DNA of 64,000 nt, taken from Bacteroidales bacterium. Lineage in GTDB: Bacteria; Bacteroidota; Bacteroidia; Bacteroidales; VadinHA17. Below are positions 36,220 through 45,441 of the stretch, piece by piece. Position 1 is the first letter of the stretch. Each line of letters starts with the position of its first letter. The DNA lies in the NCBI GenBank assembly GCA_009877105.1, contig WXFD01000006.1:247542-311541 (forward strand). The letters are read 5' to 3'. The notes below the pieces were generated by a model. The model was not told the origin of the DNA, made no database searches, and saw only the letters and a program-made list of their open reading frames with translations. A program made the position numbers and the translations under genes.

Positions 36220-37311
36220 ATGAAAAGCATTCAGACACGACGTGATTTTCTCGGAAAATCAACACTTGCAGGAATGGCGGCACTTTCAGTCCCGCTAACA
36301 TCCTGTTCCGATACTGACAGACCGGTAGAAGAAAAAGTAGCCCGGCCCCCGGAATTTTTAGTACCAGCCGGTGATGCTATTCCGATAACAGGCACTTTTC
36401 TCGATGAGATATCGCATGACATTCCACATCAGAACTGGGGCGAAAAGGAATGGGATGCTGATTTTCTGAACATGAAAGCCATTGGTATTGATACTGTGAT
36501 AATGATCAGGTCGGGATACAGGAAATTCATAACCTATCCGTCAAAATATCTTCTTGCCAAAGGTTGCTATATGCCATCGGTCGACTTGCTGGATATGTTT
36601 TTGCGTCTTGCCGACAAGCACGGAATGAATTTCTATTTCGGGCTCTACGATTCAGGGAAATATTGGGACACAGGAGATCTTTCATGGGAAATTGAAGACA
36701 ACAAATATGTGATTGATGAGGTGTGGAAGGATTATGGGGAGAAATACAAAAGCTTCAGGGGATGGTACATTAGCGGGGAGATAAGCCGAAAGACCAAGGG
36801 TGCCATTGGTGCATTTCATGCCCTCGGAAAGCAATGCAAGGATGTGTCGGGAGGCCTTCCGACTTTTATCTCGCCATGGATTGACGGGAAAAAAGCGGTG
36901 GAAGCAGCATCGGGTGACATAACCAGGGCAAAAGCAGTCTCCGTTATTGAACATGAAAGGGAATGGGGCGAGATTTTTGACGGGATCCATGATGTTGTTG
37001 ACGCCTGTGCTTTCCAGGACGGTCATATTGATTATGACGAACTTGATGCTTTTTTTTCAGTTAACAAGAAACTGGCTGACAAATACGGGATGAAATGCTG
37101 GACGAATGCAGAAACATTTGACCGTGACATGCCCATCAGGTTCTTTCCCATCAAGTTCGACAAGCTTCGCCTTAAACTGGAAGCTGCCAAACGTGCCGGT
37201 TATGAGAAAGGGATCACATTCGAATTCTCGCATTTCATGAGCCCTCAGTCAGCTTATCTGCAGGCCGGCCATCTATACAGGCGATACAAGGAATATTTTG
37301 GTATTGCCTGA
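36220..37311 (+). CDS. Tat-exported DUF4434 lipoprotein (TIM-barrel, glycoside-hydrolase-like)
   Basis: This 363-residue protein has a clear Tat signal (QTRRDFLGKSTLAG) leading to a lipobox cysteine (SVPLTSC near residue 29). A DUF4434 domain starts at about 55 (ITGTFLDEISHDIPHQNWGEKEW). It looks like a glycoside-hydrolase-type TIM barrel, with acidic residues in GWYISGEISRK and CWTNAETFDRD. The family has no proven substrate. The pairing with the exported FAD oxidoreductase upstream suggests joint processing of a carbohydrate in the periplasm. Confidence 0.8.
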   Translation: MKSIQTRRDFLGKSTLAGMAALSVPLTSCSDTDRPVEEKVARPPEFLVPAGDAIPITGTFLDEISHDIPHQNWGEKEWDADFLNMKAIGIDTVIMIRSGYRKFITYPSKYLLAKGCYMPSVDLLDMFLRLADKHGMNFYFGLYDSGKYWDTGDLSWEIEDNKYVIDEVWKDYGEKYKSFRGWYISGEISRKTKGAIGAFHALGKQCKDVSGGLPTFISPWIDGKKAVEAASGDITRAKAVSVIEHEREWGEIFDGIHDVVDACAFQDGHIDYDELDAFFSVNKKLADKYGMKCWTNAETFDRDMPIRFFPIKFDKLRLKLEAAKRAGYEKGITFEFSHFMSPQSAYLQAGHLYRRYKEYFGIA

Positions 37312-37340
37312 GAATGATCCCGGCCCGGATCCAATGCTGT

Positions 37341-38729
37341 TCACCAGGAACAGAGCGTCTCGATTTCCTTAACAGTTTTTGGAACGGCCTTTCCCAGAAC
37401 CCTGTTGCCCTTTTCGGTAATAAGGATGTTATCCTCGATCCGGATACCCCCGAAATCCTTCCAGGGCTCCAGCTTTGAATAATTAATGAATTCCTTGTGT
37501 CTTCCCTCTGCTTTCCATCTGTCAATCAGCTGGGGTATAAAATAGCAGCCAGGTTCTACCGTCAGAACATGCCCGTTCTTAAAAGGCAGTGCAAACCGTA
37601 GAAATGCCAGTCCGAACTGACTGCTTCTTTTTACGTCATCATTGTATCCTACGAAGTCCTCACCGAGGCTTTCCATATCATGTACATCAAGTCCCATCAG
37701 GTGCCCCAGCCCGTGAGGCATGAAAAGCGCATGGGCCCCTGCTTCAACGGCCTCATCAACATCACCTTTCATCAGACCAAGATCCTTTAGGGAAGAAGCT
37801 ATTATCCTGCATGCGTTCAGATGCAGTTCCAGGTTCGACATGTCGGGCCCAGCGGCCCTGATGGATTCGGTATTTGCCTTCAGGACAACCTCGTAGATAT
37901 CCCGCTGCTTCTGGCTGAATTTCCCTCCGACAGGTGTGGTTCGGGTAATATCTGAAGCATAATGCATGCCTGTTTCTGCCCCGGCATCGGTCACCATCAT
38001 CCTTCCTTTTCTCAAAATGTTGCCATGGTCGTGATTATGGAGGGTCTGCCCGTTAACGCTCAGGATTACGGGAAAAGCCGGACCCGCACCTTTTGCCCAT
38101 GCAATTCCTTCTATGATACCTGCTATTTCCTGTTCTTTAATACCCGGCCTGCACATTTTCATGGCCGTGGTATGCATTTCGAAGGTTATAGCCAATGCCT
38201 GTTCAATCTCTTCAATCTCAACCTTCTCCTTTATTGAACGCATCATGACCACTGCCCTGATTAGTTTTTCTGATGCCGATGCCTTCATCTGGCAGGGATT
38301 CTCCTTTAATAATGATCCCAGTGTCATCCTGGTTTCGGAACGGTACGGTGGAAGAAAATGGATCGGACGCTTTTTTGAAATCGCTTCCCTGATAACAGCT
38401 TCCAGTTTTGAAAGTGGACCAGTGAAATTAGTTCCGGCAGTTTCAGCAAGTTCCCTTACTGAAGGCTGAGAACCCATCCAGATAATATCGTCCATATCAA
38501 AATCGTTGCCGAATATCCAGTCTTTTCCCGTATCAAAATCCATCACCCCTGCAAGATCCGGAAGATCAAGCCCGAAAAAGTAGAGGAAATCACTGTCCTG
38601 CCTGAAATGATACGGATTTGCCGGGTAGTTCATCGGGGAATCAGTGTTTCCCAGAAACAGCGCCAGCCCTGATCTCATCAGACCATGGAGCCGTGCTCTC
38701 CTTTTTATATAAACCTCGCGCCTGAACAT
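37341..38729 (-). CDS. pepP: Xaa-Pro aminopeptidase (aminopeptidase P, M24B)
   Basis: This 462-residue cytoplasmic metallopeptidase has an N-terminal aminopeptidase P domain (residues 1-140, PMNYPANPYHFRQDSDFLYFFG) and a pita-bread catalytic domain. The metal ligands are visible: two aspartates in MVTDAGAETGMHYASDITR, histidine in HGLGHLMGLDVHD, glutamate in TVEPGC and glutamate in GGIRIEDNILIT. It removes N-terminal residues preceding proline, using two manganese ions. It is a single gene, convergent with the DUF4434 gene. Confidence 0.95.
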   Translation of the reverse strand: MFRREVYIKRRARLHGLMRSGLALFLGNTDSPMNYPANPYHFRQDSDFLYFFGLDLPDLAGVMDFDTGKDWIFGNDFDMDDIIWMGSQPSVRELAETAGTNFTGPLSKLEAVIREAISKKRPIHFLPPYRSETRMTLGSLLKENPCQMKASASEKLIRAVVMMRSIKEKVEIEEIEQALAITFEMHTTAMKMCRPGIKEQEIAGIIEGIAWAKGAGPAFPVILSVNGQTLHNHDHGNILRKGRMMVTDAGAETGMHYASDITRTTPVGGKFSQKQRDIYEVVLKANTESIRAAGPDMSNLELHLNACRIIASSLKDLGLMKGDVDEAVEAGAHALFMPHGLGHLMGLDVHDMESLGEDFVGYNDDVKRSSQFGLAFLRFALPFKNGHVLTVEPGCYFIPQLIDRWKAEGRHKEFINYSKLEPWKDFGGIRIEDNILITEKGNRVLGKAVPKTVKEIETLCSW

Positions 38730-38861
38730 ATTTTTACAGAATTATATTAATATTCCCGACTCCTAAGTTAACATACCCTCGCTTAAGTGCAAGCCAAACC
38801 TGGAAAAAGAAAATGTCAGGCATAATTTGAATCAAAAGGCTGCGGGCCACTTCAAGGCAGG

Positions 38862-39407
38862 TCAAATACCGTATTTGGTGGCTAGGTTCCCTATCCTTGC
38901 AACAAAATCATCCCCGCCTTTTTCTGCATAACGGCTTTTTGCAACCGAGTTGAATTTTGATAAAATTATACTGTCATCATCTTCCGACATAACCTGGTCA
39001 GCCAGCCTGAATAACACATTGTTTTCCTTTGAAATATGACTTCTCAGCAGCTCACTGTACCCCTTCATGTTACGAGCAATATCCCCCGCTGCGGCTTTAT
39101 TGCCTTTCCTGTAAAGTTCAAGTCCTTCTGAGATCCCTTTCACAAAATTACGGCCTGCGGCATGCTCATGGAGCATTACTGCAACAGGGCCCGACTGTGA
39201 GGAAAAGCCCCTTGTTTCAAGGAACGGAAACAATATTTCTTCTTCCTTGACATGATGAAGACCATCGGCAAAATTCCTGATCAGATACACAACCTCTTCA
39301 ATATGGGAAGCATCTGGTTCATCCTGCCCGGCAATAATCTCCATAACATCTATGAGCCTCAAAATATGAACATGATCGTTTTCCAGATTTCCAGTTGAAT
39401 TTTTCAT
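38862..39407 (-). CDS. Hemerythrin HHE-domain protein
   Basis: This 181-residue four-helix-bundle protein probably binds a non-heme di-iron centre. Candidate ligands are the histidines and glutamates in DHVHILRLIDVME, LHHVKEEEILFPFLE, MLHEHAAG and LRSHISKENNVLF. They fall in four helices at about residues 10-28, 50-70, 82-100 and 120-140. It lacks the N-terminal ScdA domain of YtfE/RIC proteins. Such proteins bind oxygen or nitric oxide or repair iron-sulfur clusters. It is divergent from an Rrf2 regulator gene. Confidence 0.88.
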   Translation of the reverse strand: MKNSTGNLENDHVHILRLIDVMEIIAGQDEPDASHIEEVVYLIRNFADGLHHVKEEEILFPFLETRGFSSQSGPVAVMLHEHAAGRNFVKGISEGLELYRKGNKAAAGDIARNMKGYSELLRSHISKENNVLFRLADQVMSEDDDSIILSKFNSVAKSRYAEKGGDDFVARIGNLATKYGI

Positions 39408-39427
39408 TTTTCGATATTTTTTACACG

Positions 39428-39498
39428 CAAACTTATCAAAATATATATAAAGAGTAAGCGATCTTTTGGTATTTTGTCAGCTTATTTTTTTACATTTG
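39428..39498. promoter_or_regulatory. Divergent promoters of the hemerythrin and rrf2 genes
   Basis: On the minus strand TAAGTTTG (39428-39435) matches TAnnTTTG, 20 bases before the hemerythrin ATG. On the plus strand TACATTTG (39491-39498) matches it too, 30 bases before the rrf2 ATG; a TTTG at 39465-39468 lies 22 bases upstream. Regulation of both by the Rrf2 protein from this interval is plausible. Confidence 0.5.
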
Positions 39499-39528
39499 TC
39501 TGCAATCACACCATTAAACCGATATACA

Positions 39529-39939
39529 ATGTTTAACAGGGAAACGGAATATGCCCTCAGGAGCCTGGTATATATTAAGCTTCAGAACAGTAAGAACAGG
39601 AGGCCCGGGGCAGTTGAAATAGCCAGGGAAACCGGTGCTCCTCATTTTTATATTGCCAAAATCCTCCAGCGTCTTGCAAGGGAGGGATTTATTGAGTCGG
39701 TGAAAGGGAAGGGAGGCGGATTTTATTTTGATCCGGGGAAACCCGATCTCACATTAAAAGAGCTGATAACTTTTATTGAAGGTGACAGGTCTTTTTCAGG
39801 ATGCGGTTTCGGGTTAAAGCAATGTGATGAGAACAATCCCTGTCCGTTTCATGAGAAGTATGCACCGATCAGGAGATCACTTGATAATCTGCTTTCTGAA
39901 GAGACAGTTCAAAGCCTTGCAAATGGTGTCAGGCTCTGA
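39529..39939 (+). CDS. Rrf2-family transcriptional regulator with iron-sulfur cysteines
   Basis: The start is at 39529 (MFNRETEYALRSLVYI, the canonical Rrf2 beginning), 136 residues; the longer frame would reach into the promoter. The winged helix covers residues 1-75 (RRPGAVEIARETGAPHFYIA, then VKGKGGGFYFD). Three cysteines in GCGFGLKQCDENNPCPFHE match the pattern that binds an iron-sulfur cluster in IscR, NsrR and RsrR. This suggests sensing of nitric oxide, oxygen or cluster status. It precedes the ferredoxin-type membrane protein by 21 bases and is divergent from hemerythrin. Confidence 0.92.
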   Translation: MFNRETEYALRSLVYIKLQNSKNRRPGAVEIARETGAPHFYIAKILQRLAREGFIESVKGKGGGFYFDPGKPDLTLKELITFIEGDRSFSGCGFGLKQCDENNPCPFHEKYAPIRRSLDNLLSEETVQSLANGVRL

Positions 39940-39960
39940 AATCTTTAATGACAAAATGAA

Positions 39961-40935
39961 ATGATAAAAGGCTGGTCAAAATTGCCCCTCGTTGTTTTTT
40001 TGTCAACAGCCGGTTTGCTTACGCTGGTTCAATGCATGGTGAAAAATCCAATGCTTTTGGCAGAGCGGTTTCTGAAGGGAGCCGGATGGATTGAGATAGC
40101 TGCCATTTCAATTTACGGGGCATTTGTTGCAAACCGGATGGAAGATCCGTCACGGGCGCGCAGATGGAGGGTCATAACATGGACGACTTTTTCAACAGTT
40201 TTCTTTTTACAGCTGCTGATCGGGATTTCCGGTCATGAAAAGTTTTTAATGACCGGGAAGCTTCATCTCCCTGTACCCATGATGATAATAGGAGGGCCCG
40301 TTTTCAGGGGACAGATATCATTCATGACCATCCTGTTCCTTAGTACCATAATTCTTTCAGGACCGGCCTGGTGCAGTCAGCTATGCTATTTCGGTGCTTT
40401 CGACAACCTCGCATCAATCGGAAGAACAACTAAAAAACCACTTCGCAACAAAGCAGCACTGAAATCCACCTTTCTTATCCTTGTTATCACCGCTGCATTG
40501 ATATTGAGATGGCTCAATGTATCCATAGCCATTACTACCATAATCGCAGCTTCATTTGGTATTGCAGGACTTGCAGTAATGGTTTTTTTCTCCAGGCGGA
40601 GGAAAAAGATGGTGCATTGCATCCTTTACTGTCCGGCCGGTTTAATGGTCAACCTGCTGCGGCACATTAATCCGTTCAGGATGTATATCGATCAGAGCTG
40701 CACCCACTGCATGCTATGCATTAAATATTGCAAATATGATGCATTGAATGAATCTGACATAAACAATAAAAGGCCCGGCTTCACCTGCACGATGTGCGGA
40801 GATTGTCTTGCTGGATGCAGGCACAACTCGATCAAATACAAATTCCTCAGCCTGAAACCGGAGAATGCCAGGAACCTTTACATAATTGTAACAATTACCC
40901 TTCATTCCGTTTTTCTTGCCCTCGCAAGGATCTGA
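39961..40935 (+). CDS. 4Fe-4S membrane protein (NapH/NosR C-terminal-like)
   Basis: This 324-residue integral membrane protein has about six helices. A conserved cysteine pair in AWCSQLCYFGAFD (near residue 140) resembles the CxxxCP-type motif of NapH/NosR. A cytoplasmic double [4Fe-4S] ferredoxin domain lies at about 240-290 (CTHCMLCIKYCKYD and CTMCGDCLAGCRHNS). It is probably an electron conduit between membrane quinol and a redox partner. It is cotranscribed with rrf2. Linkage to hemerythrin suggests a nitrosative or oxidative stress module, but the acceptor is not encoded here. Confidence 0.85.
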   Translation: MIKGWSKLPLVVFLSTAGLLTLVQCMVKNPMLLAERFLKGAGWIEIAAISIYGAFVANRMEDPSRARRWRVITWTTFSTVFFLQLLIGISGHEKFLMTGKLHLPVPMMIIGGPVFRGQISFMTILFLSTIILSGPAWCSQLCYFGAFDNLASIGRTTKKPLRNKAALKSTFLILVITAALILRWLNVSIAITTIIAASFGIAGLAVMVFFSRRRKKMVHCILYCPAGLMVNLLRHINPFRMYIDQSCTHCMLCIKYCKYDALNESDINNKRPGFTCTMCGDCLAGCRHNSIKYKFLSLKPENARNLYIIVTITLHSVFLALARI

Positions 40936-41053
40936 ATTCTGTTGATCACCTGTATCCCGGCATCATTTCAGCGGAAAAAAGATATTAACAAATATCTTAC
41001 TTAAATTTTTACAGAACTTTTTAATTTTCAATTTATTTTATTTGCGAATAATA

Positions 41054-41083
41054 TTGATTGTTAATAAATCGTTATTATATTCG
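41054..41083 (+). promoter_or_regulatory. Promoter candidate for the unknown gene at 41125
   Basis: TTG at 41054-41056, exactly 19 bases, then TATATTCG at 41076-41083, one mismatch to TAnnTTTG. It is 41 bases before the ATG. Confidence 0.45.
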
Positions 41084-41124
41084 TAAGAAAGTTGTCAACA
41101 CATTATTAACACCAGCCTGCCGGT

Positions 41125-41859
41125 ATGCCTTACAGAAGATTACCGAACACTGATGCGGCACGTATCAGGGCGATGAAGATTGCGCTTGAAAAAGGCAGAA
41201 ATGTTCATCCCAAGCAAATGCCTTTCTCAGGGAAACTGATGGTACGACTTCACAAGTTTCTCCCACTTTTCGAAAATATGATACAGCTTCAGCGGCAGTC
41301 ATACGCTGCCCAATATAATAAAAGCCGTGACTATTCCGAGATTGTAAGAAAAGCAAGGCTTTACCTGACTCATTTTGTTAAGGTGATGAACATGGCGATT
41401 TACAGGGGGGAAATATCACCTGAGATCAGGTCCTATTACGGCCTGGCAACAAATGAATCGGGTGTGCCATCCCTGAACACCGAAAATGAATTGATAAGCT
41501 GGGGCAAGAGGATCATTGAAGGAGAAGAGTACAGGCTCCGCAAGGGTGGAAGTCCGATAACGAATCCCACAATTGCCGTGGTGAAGGTAAGATACCAGAA
41601 TTTCCTTGATGCTTGGACATTTCAGAAAACCCTGGCTAAAAGGACCATGGATTATGTCGAGAAAAACAGTGTTCTGAGAAAGGAAGCTGACGAAATTATT
41701 CAGCAGCTCTGGAATGAAATTGAAGAATCGCACAGTATATTACCTGATGATAAACGAATTCCTGCCAACGAGGAATATGGCGTTGTGTATTTCTACAGGA
41801 AAAATGAACTCAATGATATCCCTGCCGAATCAGGATCCGGGGATAAGGTCTGGAAATAA
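41125..41859 (+). CDS. Conserved-looking protein of unknown function
   Basis: This 244-residue protein has no signal peptide or membrane helix. It is mostly helical and basic at the N-terminus (MPYRRLPNTDAARIRAMK). Three blocks look constrained: LQRQSYAAQYNKSRDY near 55-75, HFVKVMNMAIYRGEI near 88-105 and YGLATNESGVPSL near 112-125. I do not recognise a domain. It lies 10 bases before dusB on the same strand and has its own promoter-like sequence, so it may be the first gene of a two-gene transcript. A role related to RNA or ribosome would be a guess only. Confidence 0.72.
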   Translation: MPYRRLPNTDAARIRAMKIALEKGRNVHPKQMPFSGKLMVRLHKFLPLFENMIQLQRQSYAAQYNKSRDYSEIVRKARLYLTHFVKVMNMAIYRGEISPEIRSYYGLATNESGVPSLNTENELISWGKRIIEGEEYRLRKGGSPITNPTIAVVKVRYQNFLDAWTFQKTLAKRTMDYVEKNSVLRKEADEIIQQLWNEIEESHSILPDDKRIPANEEYGVVYFYRKNELNDIPAESGSGDKVWK

Positions 41860-41869
41860 GTAGCACCAT

Positions 41870-42883
41870 TTGAAAATAGGGAATATAACACTGGCAGAAA
41901 GGCCCTTGTTTCTCGCACCGATGGAGGATGTGACTGATCCCTCATTCAGGCTGGTTTGTAAAAAGTTCGGAGCTGATTTCGTGTACACTGAGTTCATCTC
42001 ATCTGATGGTTTGATAAGGGACGGGGAGAAAAGTGTCAAAAAACTTGAGATTTATGATCATGAAAGGCCCATCGGGATCCAGTTATACGGTCACCTTCCA
42101 GGGGCAATGGTTGAGGCTGCCGTCATTGCCGAAGAAGCCGGGCCGGAGCTTATTGACATTAATTTCGGTTGTCCCGTAAAAAAGATCGCCAACCGTGGAG
42201 CCGGTGCAGGGATGCTTAAAAATATCCCGCTCATGGTTGAAATGACACGGATGATAGTTGATTCCGTCAGGCTTCCGGTGACGGTTAAAACAAGGACCGG
42301 CTGGGACGATTCTTCCAGGAATATTGTTGAGGTTTCCGAGATGTTACAGGATGCCGGCATAAAGGCAATTACAATTCACGGACGGACAAGGGCGCAAATG
42401 TACCGGGGTACGGCAGACTGGAGCATAATTGGCGAGGTTAAGAAAAACCCAAGGCTGAGGATACCGGTTATCGGGAACGGTGATATTAACCATCCCGTAA
42501 AGGCAAAAGAGATGTTTGACCGTTACGGTGTTGATGGGATCATGATAGGCCGGGGAGCTGTCGGCAGGCCCTGGATCTTCAGGGATATCAGGCACTTTCT
42601 CGATAAGGGCGAACTGCTTCCTGAGCCAACGGTAAGTGAAAAGGCCGTACTGGCGTTGTTCCATTTCGAAAAATCCCTGGAATTCAAGTCAGGCAAAAGA
42701 GCCATTCTTGAAATGCGCCGTCACCTGTCAAACTATTTCAAAGGTTTGCCAGGTTTCAGGGAGACAAGGCTTAAACTGCTGACCTCGCTTGAACCATCTG
42801 AGATAAAGGATCTTATCAGGGATATCGGGGAAAAATGGGGCGATTACCGCACTGATGACAGAACATCCGTATACGGTGAGTGA
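41870..42883 (+). CDS. dusB: tRNA-dihydrouridine synthase
   Basis: This 337-residue FMN-dependent enzyme reduces uridine to dihydrouridine in tRNA D-loops. The TIM barrel carries APMEDVTDPSFRLVCKKFGAD and the signature DINFGCPVKKIANRGAGAGML (catalytic cysteine). It also has GRTRAQMYRGTADW, NGDINHPVKA and IGRGAVGRPWIF for FMN phosphate binding, then a C-terminal helical tRNA-binding domain. The start is a TTG: the in-frame upstream triplets are CAT, CAC and then the TAG stop at 41861, so no ATG is possible without truncating the barrel. The C-terminal end overlaps the convergent protease gene by 40 bases. Confidence 0.94.
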   Translation: MKIGNITLAERPLFLAPMEDVTDPSFRLVCKKFGADFVYTEFISSDGLIRDGEKSVKKLEIYDHERPIGIQLYGHLPGAMVEAAVIAEEAGPELIDINFGCPVKKIANRGAGAGMLKNIPLMVEMTRMIVDSVRLPVTVKTRTGWDDSSRNIVEVSEMLQDAGIKAITIHGRTRAQMYRGTADWSIIGEVKKNPRLRIPVIGNGDINHPVKAKEMFDRYGVDGIMIGRGAVGRPWIFRDIRHFLDKGELLPEPTVSEKAVLALFHFEKSLEFKSGKRAILEMRRHLSNYFKGLPGFRETRLKLLTSLEPSEIKDLIRDIGEKWGDYRTDDRTSVYGE

Positions 42884-43824
42884 GTGCCAGGTTCCGGTTT
42901 CTCAACCCTGCCTGAAAGATCCGAAAAGCTGCCCCATCTGAATAAAATCCTGAGGATCACAAGAAACACTATCCCGGAAATGAGCAAAGCTGAAAATTCC
43001 GCCCACGGATAAATATTGGACTGCCGGAATACAGCCTCCGTCTGAAGTGATGATGAATCGTGGGTCAACATTATGCAAAGGAAGATATTATTTGCTGCAT
43101 GTGCTCCGATTGCTGCCTCAATTCCGTCATCCATAATCGTGACGATCCCGAAAATAATGCCGAACATGAAATACTGGGGCATCATTGTCATGAAGCCAAA
43201 TTTCTCCACCTCGGGATTGAATGAATGTAAAAGACCGAAGAGCAGTGAGGTCATAACCAGTGGGACCCATTTGTTACCGGCAAGCACTGTAAATCCCTGC
43301 ATCAGGTATCCCCTGAAAAGGACTTCTTCAAAAGCAGCCTGGAACGGAACAAGTACCAGGGAAATAATGATCAGGAAAAACAATGTGCGGGATGTATTGT
43401 TGAGGGTGAAGTTCGAAGGATCCATTTTCAGGTAAACAACCAGGTAAACAGCTGAGAGGATGAACCACACAAGGCCCGACACGAAGAATCTCTTCCACCT
43501 GAAATTGCGGTTTCCGTTTATTGTCATGGCAAGGGTCCTTCCGTTCAATGGCTTTACCAGCAGGGTAAATGCAATCAGGCCGGCAACAAAAGGGAAAAGC
43601 ATCAGGATCAGGCCCAGATTCGGATCCAGGCCCAGGATGCTCAGATCTCCCGGGTGTTCTGCAATTCCGCTGATCACGCCTGGGTCCGAGGCGGCCCTGA
43701 GCGCATATGCAATCAGAAGCGGGATAGCCCCAAGCGTATTGGATATGATCAATACTGCTGCGAACATTACGATATATCGCCAGAAGCTGTTTTTGCCTGC
43801 AAAAGATGATCGGAGATGAATCAT
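42844..43824 (-). CDS. CPBP-family intramembrane metalloprotease
   Basis: This 326-residue protein has about eight transmembrane helices. The conserved motifs of the CAAX protease/bacteriocin-processing (CPBP) family are present: EEVLFRGYLMQG (paired glutamates and arginine), FGLLHSFNPE (histidine) and AHAANNIFLCIML (histidine and asparagine). It is expected to cleave substrates within or near the membrane. Its last 40 bases overlap the end of dusB on the opposite strand. It is 11 bases downstream of nadB, so co-transcription is possible. Confidence 0.9.
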   Translation of the reverse strand: MIHLRSSFAGKNSFWRYIVMFAAVLIISNTLGAIPLLIAYALRAASDPGVISGIAEHPGDLSILGLDPNLGLILMLFPFVAGLIAFTLLVKPLNGRTLAMTINGNRNFRWKRFFVSGLVWFILSAVYLVVYLKMDPSNFTLNNTSRTLFFLIIISLVLVPFQAAFEEVLFRGYLMQGFTVLAGNKWVPLVMTSLLFGLLHSFNPEVEKFGFMTMMPQYFMFGIIFGIVTIMDDGIEAAIGAHAANNIFLCIMLTHDSSSLQTEAVFRQSNIYPWAEFSALLISGIVFLVILRILFRWGSFSDLSGRVEKPEPGTHSPYTDVLSSVR

Positions 43825-43835
43825 GGTCAGTTTGG

Positions 43836-45413
43836 TTATATTCCGCGGTCAGTCTTTTTGGGATAATCTATCGAATAATGAAGACCAATGCTTTCCTTCC
43901 GGTTCATAGCCATTTTTATTATAAGATAGCCCACATTAATGAGATTTCTAAGCTCGCATATCTTTTTGGAGATCAGAGACTTTTTATACAGGCTCTCAGT
44001 TTCCCTGTAGAGGATCTCAAGGCGCACCATGGCCCTGTTAAGCCGGAGATCGGACCTGACAATTCCGACGTAATTGCTCATTATCGTCTGCACCTCCTTA
44101 AGGCTCTGGGTGATAAGCACCATTTCCTCAAGATGGGTTGTACCCTTATAATCCCATTCAGGAATAGAATCTTCGAAATCAAGTTCGCCAATCCTTTTCG
44201 CAGAGCTCATCACAGCCCGGTGGGAAAAGACCACAGCCTCAATAAGGGAATTGGAAGCCAGACGGTTCGCACCATGAAGACCGGTCGAAGAAGCTTCACC
44301 AAGAGCATAAAGCCTGTCTATTGAGCTCTGTCCGTCAATGTCCACCTTAATCCCGCCGCACGAATAATGAACACAGGGAACCACCGGGATCATATCTCTG
44401 GTTATGTCTATACCTCTTTGAAGGCAATGTTCATAAACATTCGGAAAATGGTTTCTGAGGCCTTCAGGATCCAGGTGGGTGCAATCGAGCCAGACATGGT
44501 CCTCTCCCCAGATCTTAAGTTCATTGTCAATGGCCCGTGCAACAATATCCCTCGGTGCAAGCGATCCCCTGCTGTCGTACCTGTTCATGAACTTTTCCCC
44601 TGCAATGTTTTTAAGAATAGCACCATACCCTCTAAGGGCTTCCGTGATCAGAAAAGAGGGTTTTTTTTCAGGATCATAAAGGGAAGTGGGATGAAACTGG
44701 ATGAATTCCATATTTTCCACTACACCCTTGGCCCTATATACCATGGCAACACCATCACCTGTAGCTATTTCCGGGTTTGTGGTGGTCTGATACACGTTCC
44801 CCAGTCCGCCTGTTGCAATCACGGTGATCCTTGACAGAAAGGTGTGAACCCTTTGGCCGACAAGATCAGCAACATATGCTCCGTAACATTTAACTCCGGC
44901 AGAATTTTTCTTGATCTCGATCCCCAGGTGATGCTGGGTCAGGATCTCGATTGCGAAATGATTCTCAAATATTTCAATGTTGGGATCTCTCCTTACCTTG
45001 TCAATGAGTGTCTCTTCAATAGCCTCACCTGTTTTATCCTTTGCATGGAATATCCGGGGCTCGGTGTGCCCGCCTTCCCTGGCCAGATCGTAAGTGCCAT
45101 CCTCCTTTTTGTCGAAGGGGACCCCGAAATCAATCAGATCCTTTATCCTTTCGGGAGCTTCCTGCACCACAAGCCTTACCACTTCTTCATTGCAGAGACC
45201 GTCACCGGCAATCAGGGTATCCCTGATGTGTTTCTCAAAATTGTCGGGTTCGCTGAAAACAGCAGCAATCCCACCCTGGGCATACCTTGTATTTGTATCA
45301 TCTAAAACGGATTTGGTTATCACCGATACTTTCCCGTATTGAGCTGCTTTTATGGCAAACGTCAGCCCGGCAATTCCTGACCCGATTACGAGAAAATCCG
45401 TCTTTTTCCGCAT
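43836..45413 (-). CDS. nadB: L-aspartate oxidase
   Basis: This 525-residue flavoprotein oxidises L-aspartate to iminoaspartate, the first step of de novo NAD synthesis. The FAD motif VIGSGIAGLTFAIKAAQYG is at the N-terminus. RYAQGGIAAVF, FHPTSLYDPEK, CVHYSCGGIKVDIDG and GEASSTGLHGANRLASNSL follow, all standard for NadB; NadB shares the fold of SdhA. A C-terminal helical domain completes the usual length. nadA and nadC are not in the window. A -7 promoter element lies 29 bases upstream of the start. Confidence 0.95.
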   Translation of the reverse strand: MRKKTDFLVIGSGIAGLTFAIKAAQYGKVSVITKSVLDDTNTRYAQGGIAAVFSEPDNFEKHIRDTLIAGDGLCNEEVVRLVVQEAPERIKDLIDFGVPFDKKEDGTYDLAREGGHTEPRIFHAKDKTGEAIEETLIDKVRRDPNIEIFENHFAIEILTQHHLGIEIKKNSAGVKCYGAYVADLVGQRVHTFLSRITVIATGGLGNVYQTTTNPEIATGDGVAMVYRAKGVVENMEFIQFHPTSLYDPEKKPSFLITEALRGYGAILKNIAGEKFMNRYDSRGSLAPRDIVARAIDNELKIWGEDHVWLDCTHLDPEGLRNHFPNVYEHCLQRGIDITRDMIPVVPCVHYSCGGIKVDIDGQSSIDRLYALGEASSTGLHGANRLASNSLIEAVVFSHRAVMSSAKRIGELDFEDSIPEWDYKGTTHLEEMVLITQSLKEVQTIMSNYVGIVRSDLRLNRAMVRLEILYRETESLYKKSLISKKICELRNLINVGYLIIKMAMNRKESIGLHYSIDYPKKTDRGI

Positions 45414-45441
45414 GACTGATAAATTTGGACAGATAAAGATA

